DNA from: Parachlamydiales bacterium
GTDB taxonomy: Bacteria > Chlamydiota > Chlamydiia > Chlamydiales > Parachlamydiaceae
Direction of reading: 5' to 3'
Assembly (NCBI GenBank): GCA_020051075.1
Contig: JAGVJP010000079.1
Location: 1 to 39,377, forward strand
DNA length: 39,377 nucleotides
The translations under genes and the position numbers were made by a program. The notes below the pieces were generated by a model. It worked only from the letters and a program-made list of their open reading frames with translations. It ran no database searches and was not told the DNA's origin. Positions 15,530-23,511 of this stretch are shown piece after piece (position 1 is the first letter of the stretch; every line of letters begins with the position of its first letter).

Positions 15530-15829
15530 CTATATCATGCTAATCCTGACATGTTTGCCAACAGCTGCGGCAGCATTAACAAGAGAGCGGATGTTAGAAG
15601 GTTGGGTTGGATCAAGCAAACGGTCTAAAGCTGACCGACTTGTCCCTATACGTTTTGCAAACTCTTCCTTTGTGAGTTGTTGTTTTTCCATTTCATCTTC
15701 AAGTTGCATGACGAAGGCATACTTTGCCCCAACTTCTTGGCAGTGTTCAAAGATCCCTTCCTCTTTAAGAAAGTCATCAAAACTTGAGCCTGCATGAACA
15801 TTCTTACTTTTTCTTTTCTTGCTGTTCAT
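15530..15829 (-). CDS. higA: XRE-type HTH antitoxin of a HigBA-like pair
   Basis: The 99-residue protein ends in a helix-turn-helix of XRE type at about residues 50-95 (LTKEEFAKRIGTSRSALDRLLDP), which binds the operon's own promoter. The N-terminal part probably wraps the toxin. It starts inside the last 26 bases of the toxin gene, so translation is coupled. Toxin-before-antitoxin order is typical of higBA and unlike relBE. The pair probably stabilises the island or limits phage growth; its natural trigger is not visible. Confidence 0.8.
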   Translation of the reverse strand: MNSKKRKSKNVHAGSSFDDFLKEEGIFEHCQEVGAKYAFVMQLEDEMEKQQLTKEEFAKRIGTSRSALDRLLDPTQPSNIRSLVNAAAAVGKHVRISMI

Positions 15830-16166
15830 AATTTTTTGCCCTCTCTTTAGCTAGTTTTAAATCCTGTATAGGAAGTTTCTGCGTCTTCTTGATAAACCCG
15901 TGAAGGAGAATCATCGTTTTATTGATAACCATGAAAATAATTCGAATAATTCCGTTAGGAATGTGACTCCTCAATTCATGTATTCCGTCTCCGAGATTTC
16001 GAACTAAAGGCATCCCTAACGGCCAACGAAATTGGACTTTACTGATGTCTTCACCGAGAATCATCTTAATCGGTTTGTCTAGAGATTGAAGCCAAATCCT
16101 AACAGGTTCGTTCCCGTTAAGCTCTCTGTAAAATTCCACCTTCAGTGTTGGCTTGATTTTTTCCAT
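15804..16166 (-). CDS. higB: HigB-like toxin (RelE/Gp49 superfamily)
   Basis: The 120-residue basic protein matches the phage-derived Gp49/HigB-type group, with FYRELNGNEPVRIWLQSL at the N-terminus, a VRNLGDGIHELRSHIPNGIIRIIF central block and a MILLHGFIKKTQKLPIQDLKLAKERAKNY tail. The tail, with its FxKKTqktP signature, is characteristic. Such toxins are ribosome-dependent mRNA endonucleases. AAGGACG lies 7 bases before the ATG. The gene appears intact and is followed by its antitoxin, overlapping by 26 bases. It is preceded by the island's second tRNA-Tyr fragment region. Confidence 0.82.
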   Translation of the reverse strand: MEKIKPTLKVEFYRELNGNEPVRIWLQSLDKPIKMILGEDISKVQFRWPLGMPLVRNLGDGIHELRSHIPNGIIRIIFMVINKTMILLHGFIKKTQKLPIQDLKLAKERAKNYEQQEKKK

Positions 16167-16793
16167 TTGCGTCCTTCATCTAACTCTAATTGTATCACTT
16201 CTGGTACATTAGTGCAATAGAGCTTCTGAGGAAACTTGGATTTTCGGTTTTGTTGTTTCAAGAGCTTCGGTGTTTTTTACGCAATTTTTACGCATTAGAC
16301 TGCAAAACAGTGGCGCAAAATGGCGTAAGCCAGCACAATCGAAAGTCTTTTAAATCATTGATTGTGTTGCGCCTATGTATTCTAGTTTACGCCAGTGTGT
16401 GGAAGTGAAACCGACTGTAAATCCCTCGACTCACGTCTCCGTTGGTTCGAGTCCAACCGCCCCCAAACTCGTCTTCTCCCAAGCCCTCACCATAACAAGA
16501 TCGATAGGATATGCAAGCACTCACCAGGCTTAGACTTATCCCGAGCTTGAATTTTCACCAATACAGTTAATTTCTGCCGTCTGATAGTGCAAGTCTGACA
16601 CCTTCCTCCTGAGGCTTTTTTATTGGCGGCGGAGCAAGCCAAGAGTTTGGCTTGTGTTTGGACTTGAAATGAAGTGCTATTAATAGTACGAACCAGCGGG
16701 TCCCGGAGTTTAACCGTTCTCATTCGTGCTTGCAAAATTTCTAAAGAAGCTATATTAGTTTGAGAAAAAACGATATATTGGAGGTTTCGAAAG
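16167..16793. other. Gene-free stretch around the second tRNA-Tyr fragment
   Basis: Bases 16277-16412 hold an arm-like sequence with repeated GGCGCAAAATGGCG-type words; part recurs at 26984-27060 and its last 45 bases recur before the 13692 fragment. The tRNA fragment itself follows (listed separately). Bases 16466-16515 repeat the tRNA flank. From 16516 to 16790 I see nothing recognisable; an 82-codon minus-strand frame there has Ser/Thr/Arg-rich composition and looks non-coding. Confidence 0.6.
16413..16465 (+). repeat. tRNA-Tyr 3'-half fragment 2 (att-like)
   Basis: Identical to the tRNA-Tyr gene from GACTGTAAATCCC through the acceptor end and into the flank AAACTCGTCTTCTC. The upstream half is replaced by GCCAGTGTGTGGAAGTGAAACC, nearly the same junction sequence as fragment 1. 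It is the least degraded copy and so may be the most recent junction. Confidence 0.9.
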
Positions 16794-17774
16794 ATGGAAG
16801 CGTTTTTGACGGATACAATCTATGATTTTCAAGGCACGAGAGAAAAAAAGTATCATATAGAACACCATTTAGAACACCATTATTATATCAATCATCAATC
16901 CATTGCTGCTTCTCAATTGAAGCGCATGTCGGCCACTCAACTTGACGAAGATTGGAAGTTGTATGATTTTTTTGGTTCAATTTACATCATCAATTTACCC
17001 GAAGAAACAAAAAGATTAGAACGCACTAGAAAGGCTTTAGAGCAGGTAGGTGTTGAAGATTTTGTCGTTTTTCCTGCCATCCGAGGCTCTCAACAGGAAG
17101 AAAGAGTCTGGAAGCAAATGAATACCAACTGGATCGGATATAATCTTTCGACGATTGCTGGTCAAGAAGCATTTGACAAACAATCTCAGGCAGAAACAGG
17201 TTGTTATTTGAGTCATCTTAAAGTGATTGAAATTGTGAGAAATCATTTCGAAGAAGCAAAAAAACTCCTAAAATCTGCTAAGAAGAGCAAGAATCGAAGA
17301 AAAATTTAAAATGCTAAAATGCTTGTTAGAAAATATAGTAGTGTTCTTATCATAGAAGATGATAATTCTTTTGGAATTGTCAATCCAGATCTTGTTTCCG
17401 CGAACTTATCAGGAGTTGGGACTTTATTTCGAAAAGCAATGAAAGAGCTCCCTAAAAATTGGGAAATGGTTTATTTTATGTCTCAGCCTATAAGGCCATC
17501 TCGCTATTTCTCAAACCATCTTGTCAGGAATAGACAAGGTATCTATTTAAATGCTTATGCGGTCAATCATTTAATGTACGATACTCTCATTAACCATTTG
17601 AGTAAAATTTATCGCCCTGATAATACTCATATTTCACCCGTTGACTTTGAGATCTCATTGATTCATGAATTTCATCAAACTTTTTCTGTGACCCCTTCCA
17701 TCGCCTATCAAGTGGAAGGATTAAGTAGTATTACCTCTAACGAATATAAAATTTACAGACAGACGCAGCCTTAA
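16794..17774 (+). pseudogene. Glycosyltransferase family 25 gene split by an in-frame stop
   Basis: Two open stretches, 16794-17309 and 17319-17774, lie in the same frame and are separated only by a TAA at 17307-17309. Read through, they give about 326 residues with GT25 landmarks in order: SIYIINLPEETKRLERTRKAL, FPAIRG, ETGCYLSHLKVIEIVR, then VLIIEDDNSFG (the catalytic-metal EDD region), WEMVYFMSQP and YAVNHLMYDTLI. GT25 enzymes add galactose or glucose to lipooligosaccharide or protein. The stop falls between the sugar-nucleotide half and the EDD half, so each piece alone lacks part of the site. A TAA to sense change, readthrough or sequencing error would restore it. Family is confident, activity doubtful. 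Confidence 0.8.
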
Positions 17775-17789
17775 ATCAGTGGATTAAAA

Positions 17790-17860
17790 TCTGTTGTTGG
17801 CGATAGCTCGCAGATCTGGTTCAGGCTTGACTTTTGCAATTACCTACTTAGGTCCTTAAT
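17790..17860 (+). repeat. Hairpin-bearing repeat family A, copy 2
   Basis: ATCTGTTGTTGGCGATAGCT and GACTTTTGCAATTACCT match copy 1. The internal GGGCAAGCCC stem has diverged to GGTTCAGGCTTG. The repeat runs into the last codons of the minus-strand GNAT gene, so its insertion may have reset that gene's C-terminus. Confidence 0.6.
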
Positions 17861-18663
17861 TTCCATTTAGTACGTGTATAGGCTAGGCGGAAACCATTTT
17901 TCTCAGCATTTTTTTGAGATTGACTACCGGGACTTGCTGCCATCATTGCGAAAGTGCAACCATGATCTGCTGCACGGTTTAAACGCGCATCGATTAATGC
18001 AGTTTGCGCTCCACAGTTGCGCCCTTCTGCAATTGTGCTATCTCCAGTTATAAGTGCGATACCATTGTCCATGTAGAGCATTCCTGTTGAGATAGGCTTG
18101 CCATTCAGATGTGCAAAAAATGAAAGCACGCCTCGGCTCTGGGTTGCTATTTGGGCAAATTCGTAGATGAATTCAGATAGGCCAGGTGCTTCTGCGCTCC
18201 ACCCTTTAGCACTCGTTGCCGCCCAAATATTCTCTTCTCCTTTCTGCATATCTCGTGTAGTGATTTCCGGATTGATTAGTTGATATGAAGAATCGTCCTT
18301 TGAAAGAGGTTTATAAAGGATGCTTGTCAGCTCAACAGGTTGATAGCCGCATTTATATAAGATTTCCATATGCGTGGGGTCTGACATCGGACTTATTTCA
18401 TGAAAGATAGGAGCTGAGAATCGATTATAGAATTTTTCGAGTTCCTCAATAGCCTTCAAAGATAATTTTTCAAACAGTCCAAGTCCAAAGGTTTGTGTTA
18501 GAGGAGATTCTACTCCATCAAACATAGCATAGGTTCCAGCAACCTCTTTCCATTCCACACCGCTATCAGGGAGCATTTTCAAGCGTGAGCAAACAAACTC
18601 TGCATTAAAACGGGCTTCAGTTTTTTCAAGTTGTTGAGAAAGGGCCTCATTCGAGTAAATCAT
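17848..18663 (-). CDS. GNAT-family acetyltransferase
   Basis: The 271-residue protein has a divergent N-terminal half and a C-terminal GNAT domain. The domain shows FFAHLNGKPISTGMLYMDNGIALITGDSTIAEGRNCGAQTALIDARL (acetyl-CoA-binding strand 4 and helix 3, with RxxGxQTAL in place of RxxGxG/A) and a final AEKNGFRLAYTRTKW. Members transfer acetyl groups from acetyl-CoA to amines; substrate unknown. Two consecutive ATGs (18666, 18663) are possible, with AAGGAA upstream; I list the second. Its 3' end runs into repeat A copy 2. It is flanked by repeats on both sides, as a cassette-like unit. Confidence 0.75.
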   Translation of the reverse strand: MIYSNEALSQQLEKTEARFNAEFVCSRLKMLPDSGVEWKEVAGTYAMFDGVESPLTQTFGLGLFEKLSLKAIEELEKFYNRFSAPIFHEISPMSDPTHMEILYKCGYQPVELTSILYKPLSKDDSSYQLINPEITTRDMQKGEENIWAATSAKGWSAEAPGLSEFIYEFAQIATQSRGVLSFFAHLNGKPISTGMLYMDNGIALITGDSTIAEGRNCGAQTALIDARLNRAADHGCTFAMMAASPGSQSQKNAEKNGFRLAYTRTKWKLRT

Positions 18664-18743
18664 CATGTATTTCCTTTTTTTCGCTGCTTCTAAAAATTTA
18701 CATCCATCTACATATGCTGCCTTATAGCATATGTGTAGAACTT

Positions 18744-18821
18744 ATGATAGCTCACGGGACTGGGCAAGCCCGACTTTTACAATTACCTCTTGTAGTTCCT
18801 TACCCGAAGGAATTGTTTTTT
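18744..18821 (+). repeat. Hairpin-bearing repeat family A, copy 3
   Basis: About 78 bases matching copy 1 (GATAGCTCACGGGACTGGGC, GCCCGACTTTTACAATTACC). The terminal hairpin is TTCCTT/AAGGAA (18796-18812) instead of CCCCTT/GAGGGG, with two compensated pairs, followed by TTGTTTTTT. No plus-strand gene lies upstream for it to terminate. Confidence 0.75.
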
Positions 18822-18829
18822 ATCCACAA

Positions 18830-19273
18830 TTACTGACTCTTAGCATGATAGTCTTCTGATAGTCTATGAAGAGATTGAGCAAACGCTCGAAGTTCGCTTT
18901 GGTCGGCTTCAGCTTCAACATGGAAATGTTCAGCAATCATCGCCGGTTCCCCATAAATATCAATATTGACTGCATAGCATCCTAGACAACCTTTTTTATC
19001 AACAGCCATCTGGATATTGGGTTCAATAAATTCGAATTTAACTCCCATTTGACTGTTGGATTCAAGATAAGCTGTCAATCCATTGGCCCAATATTCCAAT
19101 TCTCCTGCCAATAAACAGGGTTGAGTGAGTTCTACTTCTGCCAATGACCCGCTCCATTTTATTTGAAGAACAAGCCAATCTCTGTCATAGTCCTCGCTCG
19201 ATTCTGGGAATTCATATGAAAGGACCATCAGTTTGAGGCAACCTCTATTAGTTAATAACTTAGCTTCATTCAT
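18830..19273 (-). CDS. Immunity-like small protein (WapI-type family suspected)
   Basis: From the ATG at 19273 the protein has 147 residues and no signal peptide or membrane segment. It is acidic, with Trp-rich strands (YDRDWLVLQIKWSG, LLAGELEYWANGLTAYLE). This resembles the WapI-type immunity proteins that neutralise contact-dependent or polymorphic toxins. That match is by pattern only and could be wrong. No cognate toxin is adjacent, so it would be an orphan immunity gene, as is common in islands. An in-frame ATG 33 bases upstream is possible, but Shine-Dalgarno support for either start is weak. A decayed second copy of part of this gene lies at 22277-22360. Confidence 0.5.
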   Translation of the reverse strand: MNEAKLLTNRGCLKLMVLSYEFPESSEDYDRDWLVLQIKWSGSLAEVELTQPCLLAGELEYWANGLTAYLESNSQMGVKFEFIEPNIQMAVDKKGCLGCYAVNIDIYGEPAMIAEHFHVEAEADQSELRAFAQSLHRLSEDYHAKSQ

Positions 19274-19433
19274 CTGTATATGTAAATACCCCTTAATGAG
19301 CCACATCGAGAAACACAACTTTGTCTATGATTTCTTGAATCGTGTTCATTTGTTTGAATCTTCTTTTGATATCACCAAGATTAAGTGATCCTAGTCTTTA
19401 GAGTCTATCGGTATTTGAGGTGTGTTTTGGATT

Positions 19434-19490
19434 GTTTTAATGTGTATTGCGTAAATACTCCTCGGTCAGGCATATTTGAAGCAATAAGGT
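19434..19490 (+). repeat. Upstream repeat family B, copy 2
   Basis: TTTTAATGTGTATTGCGTAA, ATACTCCTCGGTCAGGCATA matches copies 1, 3 and 4. Inverted repeat GTATT-GCGTA-AATAC is present. It ends about 45 bases before the zeta-toxin start and may carry its promoter. Confidence 0.65.
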
Positions 19491-19535
19491 TTTACGAAAC
19501 TGCTTGATCCCACAAACAATAATGAGCCACATTTT

Positions 19536-20126
19536 ATGACTAAGAAAATTTTTATGATTGCTGGTCCAAATGGAGCTGGGAAGACTACAACAGCACTGTC
19601 GTTGATACCTAACGCTGAGGTGATATATGAATTCCTCAATGCAGATGAAATTGCTCGAGGACTTGCTCCGCTCCATCCCGAGAGTGTGTCGCTAACTGCC
19701 AGTAAATTGATGATTAACAGGTTTAAAGGTCTGCTTGACGCAAATAAGAGTTTTGTGTTTGAGACAACAGCTTCGGGAATGAACTACATAAAGCATCTTA
19801 AGAATGCTCAAGCAAATGGATATGAAATTCAATTGTTGTTCCTATGGCTATATAGTCCCGAATTAGCTATCATGCGTGTTGAGCATCGAGTTAGTCAGGG
19901 AGGGCATAATATTCCGGAAGAGACGATAATTAGACGTTATTATTCTGGAATAAAAAATCTTATTCAGCATTACCTTCCTCTTTCCGATGGAGCACTAATC
20001 TTGGACAACTCAAAAGCTGGGTTGAATAATGTTATTGCTAGAAAGGATGTAAAAGGGGAGTTGACAATTGTAGAACCAAACATTTGGAAAGAAATTGAAG
20101 GAATAGCACATGGCACAGAAGCCTAA
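19536..20126 (+). CDS. Zeta-toxin-family kinase
   Basis: The 196-residue protein has a P-loop GPNGAGKTT (10-18), an NADEIARGLAP segment (substrate-side Asp), a SFVFETTASG strand and a RVSQGGHNIPEETIIRRYYSG segment. All are typical of the standalone zeta-like (AAA_33) kinases. Zeta toxins phosphorylate UDP-N-acetylglucosamine or similar sugars and block peptidoglycan synthesis. That is notable in bacteria with reduced cell walls, and the substrate may differ here. There is no epsilon antitoxin; instead a 68-residue protein starts in the last 17 bases. Repeat B copy 2 sits directly upstream. A relic of a second toxin copy lies at 14150. Confidence 0.8.
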   Translation: MTKKIFMIAGPNGAGKTTTALSLIPNAEVIYEFLNADEIARGLAPLHPESVSLTASKLMINRFKGLLDANKSFVFETTASGMNYIKHLKNAQANGYEIQLLFLWLYSPELAIMRVEHRVSQGGHNIPEETIIRRYYSGIKNLIQHYLPLSDGALILDNSKAGLNNVIARKDVKGELTIVEPNIWKEIEGIAHGTEA

Positions 20127-20316
20127 AGAAGATATGATTGAACTTTTATTAGAAGCTCACCGAAAGGGCGTTGAAAGCGCTATCGATCTTTCCATTCGCA
20201 CAGGAGTTCCTCTTGTTATAGCTAAAGATGGAGTGATCCAAGAAGTAAAACCGAAATTCAAATACATTCGTGTTCCAATCACAGAAGATGAAGGAAATAA
20301 TTCACTGAGCACCTGA
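20110..20316 (+). CDS. Small partner of the zeta kinase, putative antitoxin
   Basis: This 68-residue protein overlaps the zeta gene by 17 bases and has GAAGGAAT 6-7 bases before its ATG. The sequence is one amphipathic helix region (EDMIELLLEAHRKGVESAIDL), a TGVPLV strand, AKDGVIQEVKP and an acidic tail. It resembles small proteins found next to standalone zeta genes, but I know no characterised member. Fixed overlap with the kinase, and its retention in three copies, argue for an antitoxin role. The order toxin-antitoxin differs from the classic epsilon-zeta order. Confidence 0.6.
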   Translation: MAQKPKEDMIELLLEAHRKGVESAIDLSIRTGVPLVIAKDGVIQEVKPKFKYIRVPITEDEGNNSLST

Positions 20317-20489
20317 GAAGGATTTAGGAATAGTTGTAAGCAGCAATAACCTAAAAAAGCAATGGTCATATGATGTACGGATGTTTAGCCAACAGGTTGT
20401 TGGCCAAATCACCAAAGCTTATAACCCTTTAGTTGAGGTTTTTGGGGCAAGTCGAATATTTACACCCGTGACCAGATACCTGACCCCGA

Positions 20490-21071
20490 TCATATTTTAG
20501 TCAAATTAAAATATATCTTATTGCCGTCAGATGAAACAATCATATTGAACTTTTTCCCGTAAAAAGGATTAATGCCAATCTTAGTGGAAGCCTCAACAAT
20601 GCACTCAGTAATCATCGAATTGATGATGCTGTCTAATGCTAAATTAATTAGCGTCGTCGGAGTGAACCATGATATGATCAATCCATTGTCAACCGATAAA
20701 TAATTTGAGATATCTGTAAATATGCCGTCCCCATTTTGCAAACATAAAAACGAAGCGGAGCATGTTCCCACTTTTTCATTTTTTACGTTGTATATCGGCG
20801 CTCTTCCTGCTAAATATTTAGATGATATGGTTGAACTGTCAATTGAGACATTGGATGTGGGTATTTCAATAAAACTTTGTATAAAATCTTTTGTATATAA
20901 ATAATATGAAAATTTAAGCTTTTTACATCTTTTAAAGCTTTTCAATCTTGATTCATTGTTTTCTCTTATGATGTTCTGATCCTTCACTCCATCGCTATAT
21001 ACACACAACGGTGCACATATGAGCAAAAATAGAACAAAAATACTTTTATATGCATTTTGTAAAAACAACAT
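20490..21071 (-). CDS. Secreted hypothetical protein
   Basis: The start at 21071 is set by AAGGAGAGAG 4 bases upstream; an earlier in-frame ATG lacks this. The 193-residue protein begins with a clear signal peptide (hydrophobic AYKSIFVLFLLICAPLCVYS, cleavage near residue 26). The mature part is Ser/Asn/Ile-rich with several Cys (FKRCKKLKF, VGTCSASFLCLQNG, TECIVEAS), suggesting a beta-rich periplasmic or secreted protein. I recognise no domain. It is alone on the minus strand, and its base composition is AT-rich relative to region 1, fitting recent acquisition. Confidence 0.55.
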   Translation of the reverse strand: MLFLQNAYKSIFVLFLLICAPLCVYSDGVKDQNIIRENNESRLKSFKRCKKLKFSYYLYTKDFIQSFIEIPTSNVSIDSSTISSKYLAGRAPIYNVKNEKVGTCSASFLCLQNGDGIFTDISNYLSVDNGLIISWFTPTTLINLALDSIINSMITECIVEASTKIGINPFYGKKFNMIVSSDGNKIYFNLTKI

Positions 21072-21299
21072 TACTCTCTCCTTAAGTTTAGCCTCTGTCA
21101 CATAATGTCCTCGGATGCTTTTTCAATATCTTTAAGGACTTCTGAGGTGTTGTTAACCAAGCCCATGCATGGGCAATTCTAAAGATTGCTTTATGTAAAT
21201 TTCAATTTAAAGGGAATAGTCAAAATTTTACAATCAAAAGTTCTGAAATCGTCCAGTTTCTCCCATGTCCCATTTTCGTCATTCTTCAACTCTCAAGCC

Positions 21300-21365
21300 T
21301 TCGGGTATAAGGGGGACAAGGGACCACAAGAGGTAATTGCAGAAGTCGGGTATGTACGCGCTTGA
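21300..21365 (-). repeat. Repeat family A, inverted partial copy 4
   Basis: On the minus strand, CCCGACTTCTGCAATTACCT then CTTGTGGTCCC matches the core of family A. Just before it (21242-21300) a faint copy of the tRNA-Tyr flank (TTTCTCCCATGTCCCATT, TTCGTCATTCTTCAA) can be discerned. Confidence 0.5.
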
Positions 21366-21419
21366 CCTACGCTTTCGCCCCCACCCAACTTTTATAAGCG
21401 CACAGGTTCTGATCAACAA

Positions 21420-21560
21420 CTTTTGGCGGAAAAGCGAAAGGGGGCTTTCGCACTCCAAACGCTCCGCGTATCCAACAAATCGTCTTGAATACGCGAAGCG
21501 TTTGGAGTGCGGAAGCCCTCTTCCGCTTTTCGATGATCAATTTTGGCAAGAACTTGTGTG
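21420..21560 (+). repeat. Palindromic repeat element, copy 3 (full length)
   Basis: This is the most complete copy. The left arm AAAAGCGAAAGGGGGCTTTC, GCACTCCAAACGCTCCGCGTATCC is the near complement of the right arm GAATACGCGAAGCGTTTGGA, GTGCGGAAGCCCTCTTCCGC. The centre is AACAAATCGTCTT. Each arm also contains its own small hairpin. It fills most of the 526-base gap between the secreted hypothetical and the J-domain gene. Confidence 0.85.
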
Positions 21561-21597
21561 TTGATGTCAAATCTGTCCATGCTCAAAATTTTGATGA

Positions 21598-22206
21598 TTA
21601 GAGTCTCATTCTTCTTTGAGATTCCTCATATTGCTTAAGAATTTCTTTCATCGCAGCAGGGCTGCCTCCATGATCAGGATGGTTTTGAAGTGCTAATTTT
21701 CTAAACCGTTTTTTTAGATCTCCAAGGTTTTGACAGCCCTGAAATAAAGGTTTCCGATGCTGTCCCTGATTGGTTGCCTTTGTCTTCCACCCAAACTCAA
21801 GTCTATCAAATTCAGCTTTCAATTCAGGGATTTTGTCAATCAGAGATCCCAACTGGTTTTTTAGATATTGAATCGCTCCAACGTTGTTGCAATCGCGAAG
21901 GATTGTTCTGATTCTTTCTAGAGCGATTCGTATAGCAAGGGGGCATCGGTTTTCCAACCCTTTCAACAACTCTAATTGCTCATGATACGCTTGGGATAAA
22001 TAAGGTTTATAAAGAGGAAATCTTGTGATCTCTCGATACAAGAGAAGGTGCAATGAGTGGATATTCCAAGTCGTGTAGAACAACTTCAGTGATTGTTGGA
22101 GATTGGCATCATTTTCAGGGGATTGATTGACCTCGTCTTCTTTATCTGAGAAAAAATGGATGAAGACGACAATAAAAAAAATGATCGTCATAAGTTCTTG
22201 GATCAT
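21598..22206 (-). CDS. Membrane-anchored protein with C-terminal J domain
   Basis: I begin this at the ATG at 22206; upstream sequence in the frame belongs to a relic of the immunity-like gene. The 202-residue protein has an N-terminal hydrophobic anchor (MTIIFFIVVFIHFF, about residues 6-19), a helical middle with YLKNQLGSLIDKIPELKAEFDRLEFGW, and a C-terminal partial J domain. The J domain shows LGDLKKRFRKLALQNHPDHGGSPAAMKEILKQYEE with the HPD tripeptide that stimulates DnaK. A C-terminal J domain on a single-pass anchor resembles DjlA-like layouts. Shine-Dalgarno support for the start is poor, so the true start may be up to 15 residues away. Confidence 0.7.
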   Translation of the reverse strand: MIQELMTIIFFIVVFIHFFSDKEDEVNQSPENDANLQQSLKLFYTTWNIHSLHLLLYREITRFPLYKPYLSQAYHEQLELLKGLENRCPLAIRIALERIRTILRDCNNVGAIQYLKNQLGSLIDKIPELKAEFDRLEFGWKTKATNQGQHRKPLFQGCQNLGDLKKRFRKLALQNHPDHGGSPAAMKEILKQYEESQRRMRL

Positions 22207-22276
22207 GATAGGTCGTTCAGTTGGACAGTATACATTCTTGTTTGTCGTGTTATAAATTTGGGCTGAAGAAAAATCC

Positions 22277-22437
22277 TTTTTATCAACAACCATCTGGATA
22301 TTGGGTTCAATAAATTCGAAATTAACTCCCGTTTGACTGTTGGATTCAGGATAAGCTGATCTTCATTTGATATCACCAAGATTAAGTGATCCAGGCCTTT
22401 AGAGTCTATCGGTATTTGAGGCTTGTTCGTTTTGAAT
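22277..22437 (-). pseudogene. Relic of the immunity-like gene and its upstream flank
   Basis: Bases 22277-22360 match 18996-19075 inside the immunity-like gene (CAACAACCATCTGGATATTG, TTCAATAAATTCGAA). Bases 22365-22437 match 19357-19433 upstream of it (GATATCACCAAGATTAAGTG, TAGAGTCTATCGGTATTTGA). About 270-280 bases between are deleted. So a segment including gene and flank was duplicated, then cut down. Confidence 0.8.
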
Positions 22438-22535
22438 TATTTTAGTGTGTGTTGCGTAAATACTCTTTGATCAAGTATATTGCTTCATGATGAAAGACAT
22501 GGTTTTGAATTCGTATTTGACTGTAAGGTGTGTTT
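22438..22535 (+). repeat. Upstream repeat family B, copy 3
   Basis: TTTTAGTGTGTGTTGCGTAA through CATGGTTTTGAATTCGTA matches copy 1 over its whole length. TTGCGT and TATATT are spaced by 18 bases, giving a possible promoter 80-150 bases before the SDR gene. Confidence 0.7.
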
Positions 22536-22617
22536 GCAAGACAAATATTTTTTTGTCTAAGATAACATAATACTTGAAAAATTGGCATTTTGAAAATGGG
22601 ATAGTTAAAGGTACTGT

Positions 22618-23511
22618 ATGGATGTAAGCAATCGAATTTGTCTAATCACTGGAGCTAATAGTGGGATTGGAAAATCTGTTGCATTACAATTTGCAAGAAT
22701 TGGCATAAAAGTAATCATAGCCTGTCGAAACGAAGAAAGAGGAAAACAAGCTCTTCGAGAAATTCAAGAGGAAACAGGTAATTTATTGACAGAGCTGATG
22801 ATTGTGGATCTTTCGTCCATGGCTTCGATAAGAAAATTTTCTCATGATTTTCAGAAAAAATTTCAGCGTCTCGATCTGTTGATTCATAATGGAGCTAATT
22901 TCGATCATACTTTAAATAAAGCAGTGCTTACAGAAGATGGTTTTGAGACAATTTTTGCAACGAATTATTTAGGACCATTCTTGATGACAAGGCTTTTGCT
23001 GCCTTGCTTATTTGCTTCTCCGCATCCTAGGTTGCTTACCGTTGGTACGAAAGGACTTAATTTTTATCCATTTGCAAATATTAATTTTGATGATTTGAAT
23101 TTTAAAAATAGTAAATTTACAACTGCAAAAGCATATTACAATTCAAAGTTAGCGTTATTGATGTTTACTATAGATTTTGCCAATCATTTTAAGGGAAGAA
23201 TTGATGCACACTGTATTCGCGTTACTAATGTAGCCATTGGAAATGATCGACTCATCACTTTACCTTGGTATCTTAGATATATGTATTTTATAAAAAGACA
23301 ATTTTCAATAACTCCCCAGCAAATGTCAAAAACCTATATCACTCTTGCTTTGAGTCCAGAAATAGAAGGCTTGACAGGATTGTATTGGGACGAGAATCAA
23401 AAAATCGTTAATTTCCCTTCAAAAGCTCTAAATATCGAAACAAGAGAACGTTTATGGAATATCACTGAAAATATGTTAGAAGTTAGTTTTAGAGATGTTT
23501 TAGATCATTAA
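22618..23511 (+). CDS. Short-chain dehydrogenase/reductase (retinol-dehydrogenase-like)
   Basis: The 297-residue protein has the SDR cofactor motif TGANSGIG (11-18), an NADP-favouring ACRNEERG segment (35-42), NGAN after strand 4, the ATNYLGPF helix Asn (about 114-121) and the catalytic YxxxK as Y173-YNS-K177. The usual catalytic Ser region (VSS) reads TVGTKG (141-146), so the Ser is replaced by Gly/Thr and activity is uncertain. The overall layout matches the retinol dehydrogenase/WW-oxidoreductase-like group that reduces lipid aldehydes or ketones. It is AT-rich, preceded by repeat B copy 3 and not part of an operon. Confidence 0.82.
   Translation: MDVSNRICLITGANSGIGKSVALQFARIGIKVIIACRNEERGKQALREIQEETGNLLTELMIVDLSSMASIRKFSHDFQKKFQRLDLLIHNGANFDHTLNKAVLTEDGFETIFATNYLGPFLMTRLLLPCLFASPHPRLLTVGTKGLNFYPFANINFDDLNFKNSKFTTAKAYYNSKLALLMFTIDFANHFKGRIDAHCIRVTNVAIGNDRLITLPWYLRYMYFIKRQFSITPQQMSKTYITLALSPEIEGLTGLYWDENQKIVNFPSKALNIETRERLWNITENMLEVSFRDVLDH

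Noticed and set aside
16487..16735. 82-residue minus-strand frame
   Set aside because: Low-complexity Ser/Thr/Arg/Lys composition, no ribosome binding site, partly overlapping repeat flank.
21337..21570. Frames over the full-length palindromic element
   Set aside because: Translations are of the repeat arms; the complementary pair of frames is expected from a palindrome.
22207..22293. N-terminal extension of the J-domain protein
   Set aside because: Part of this stretch is the relic of the immunity-like gene, so the extension is a fusion artefact of the duplication.
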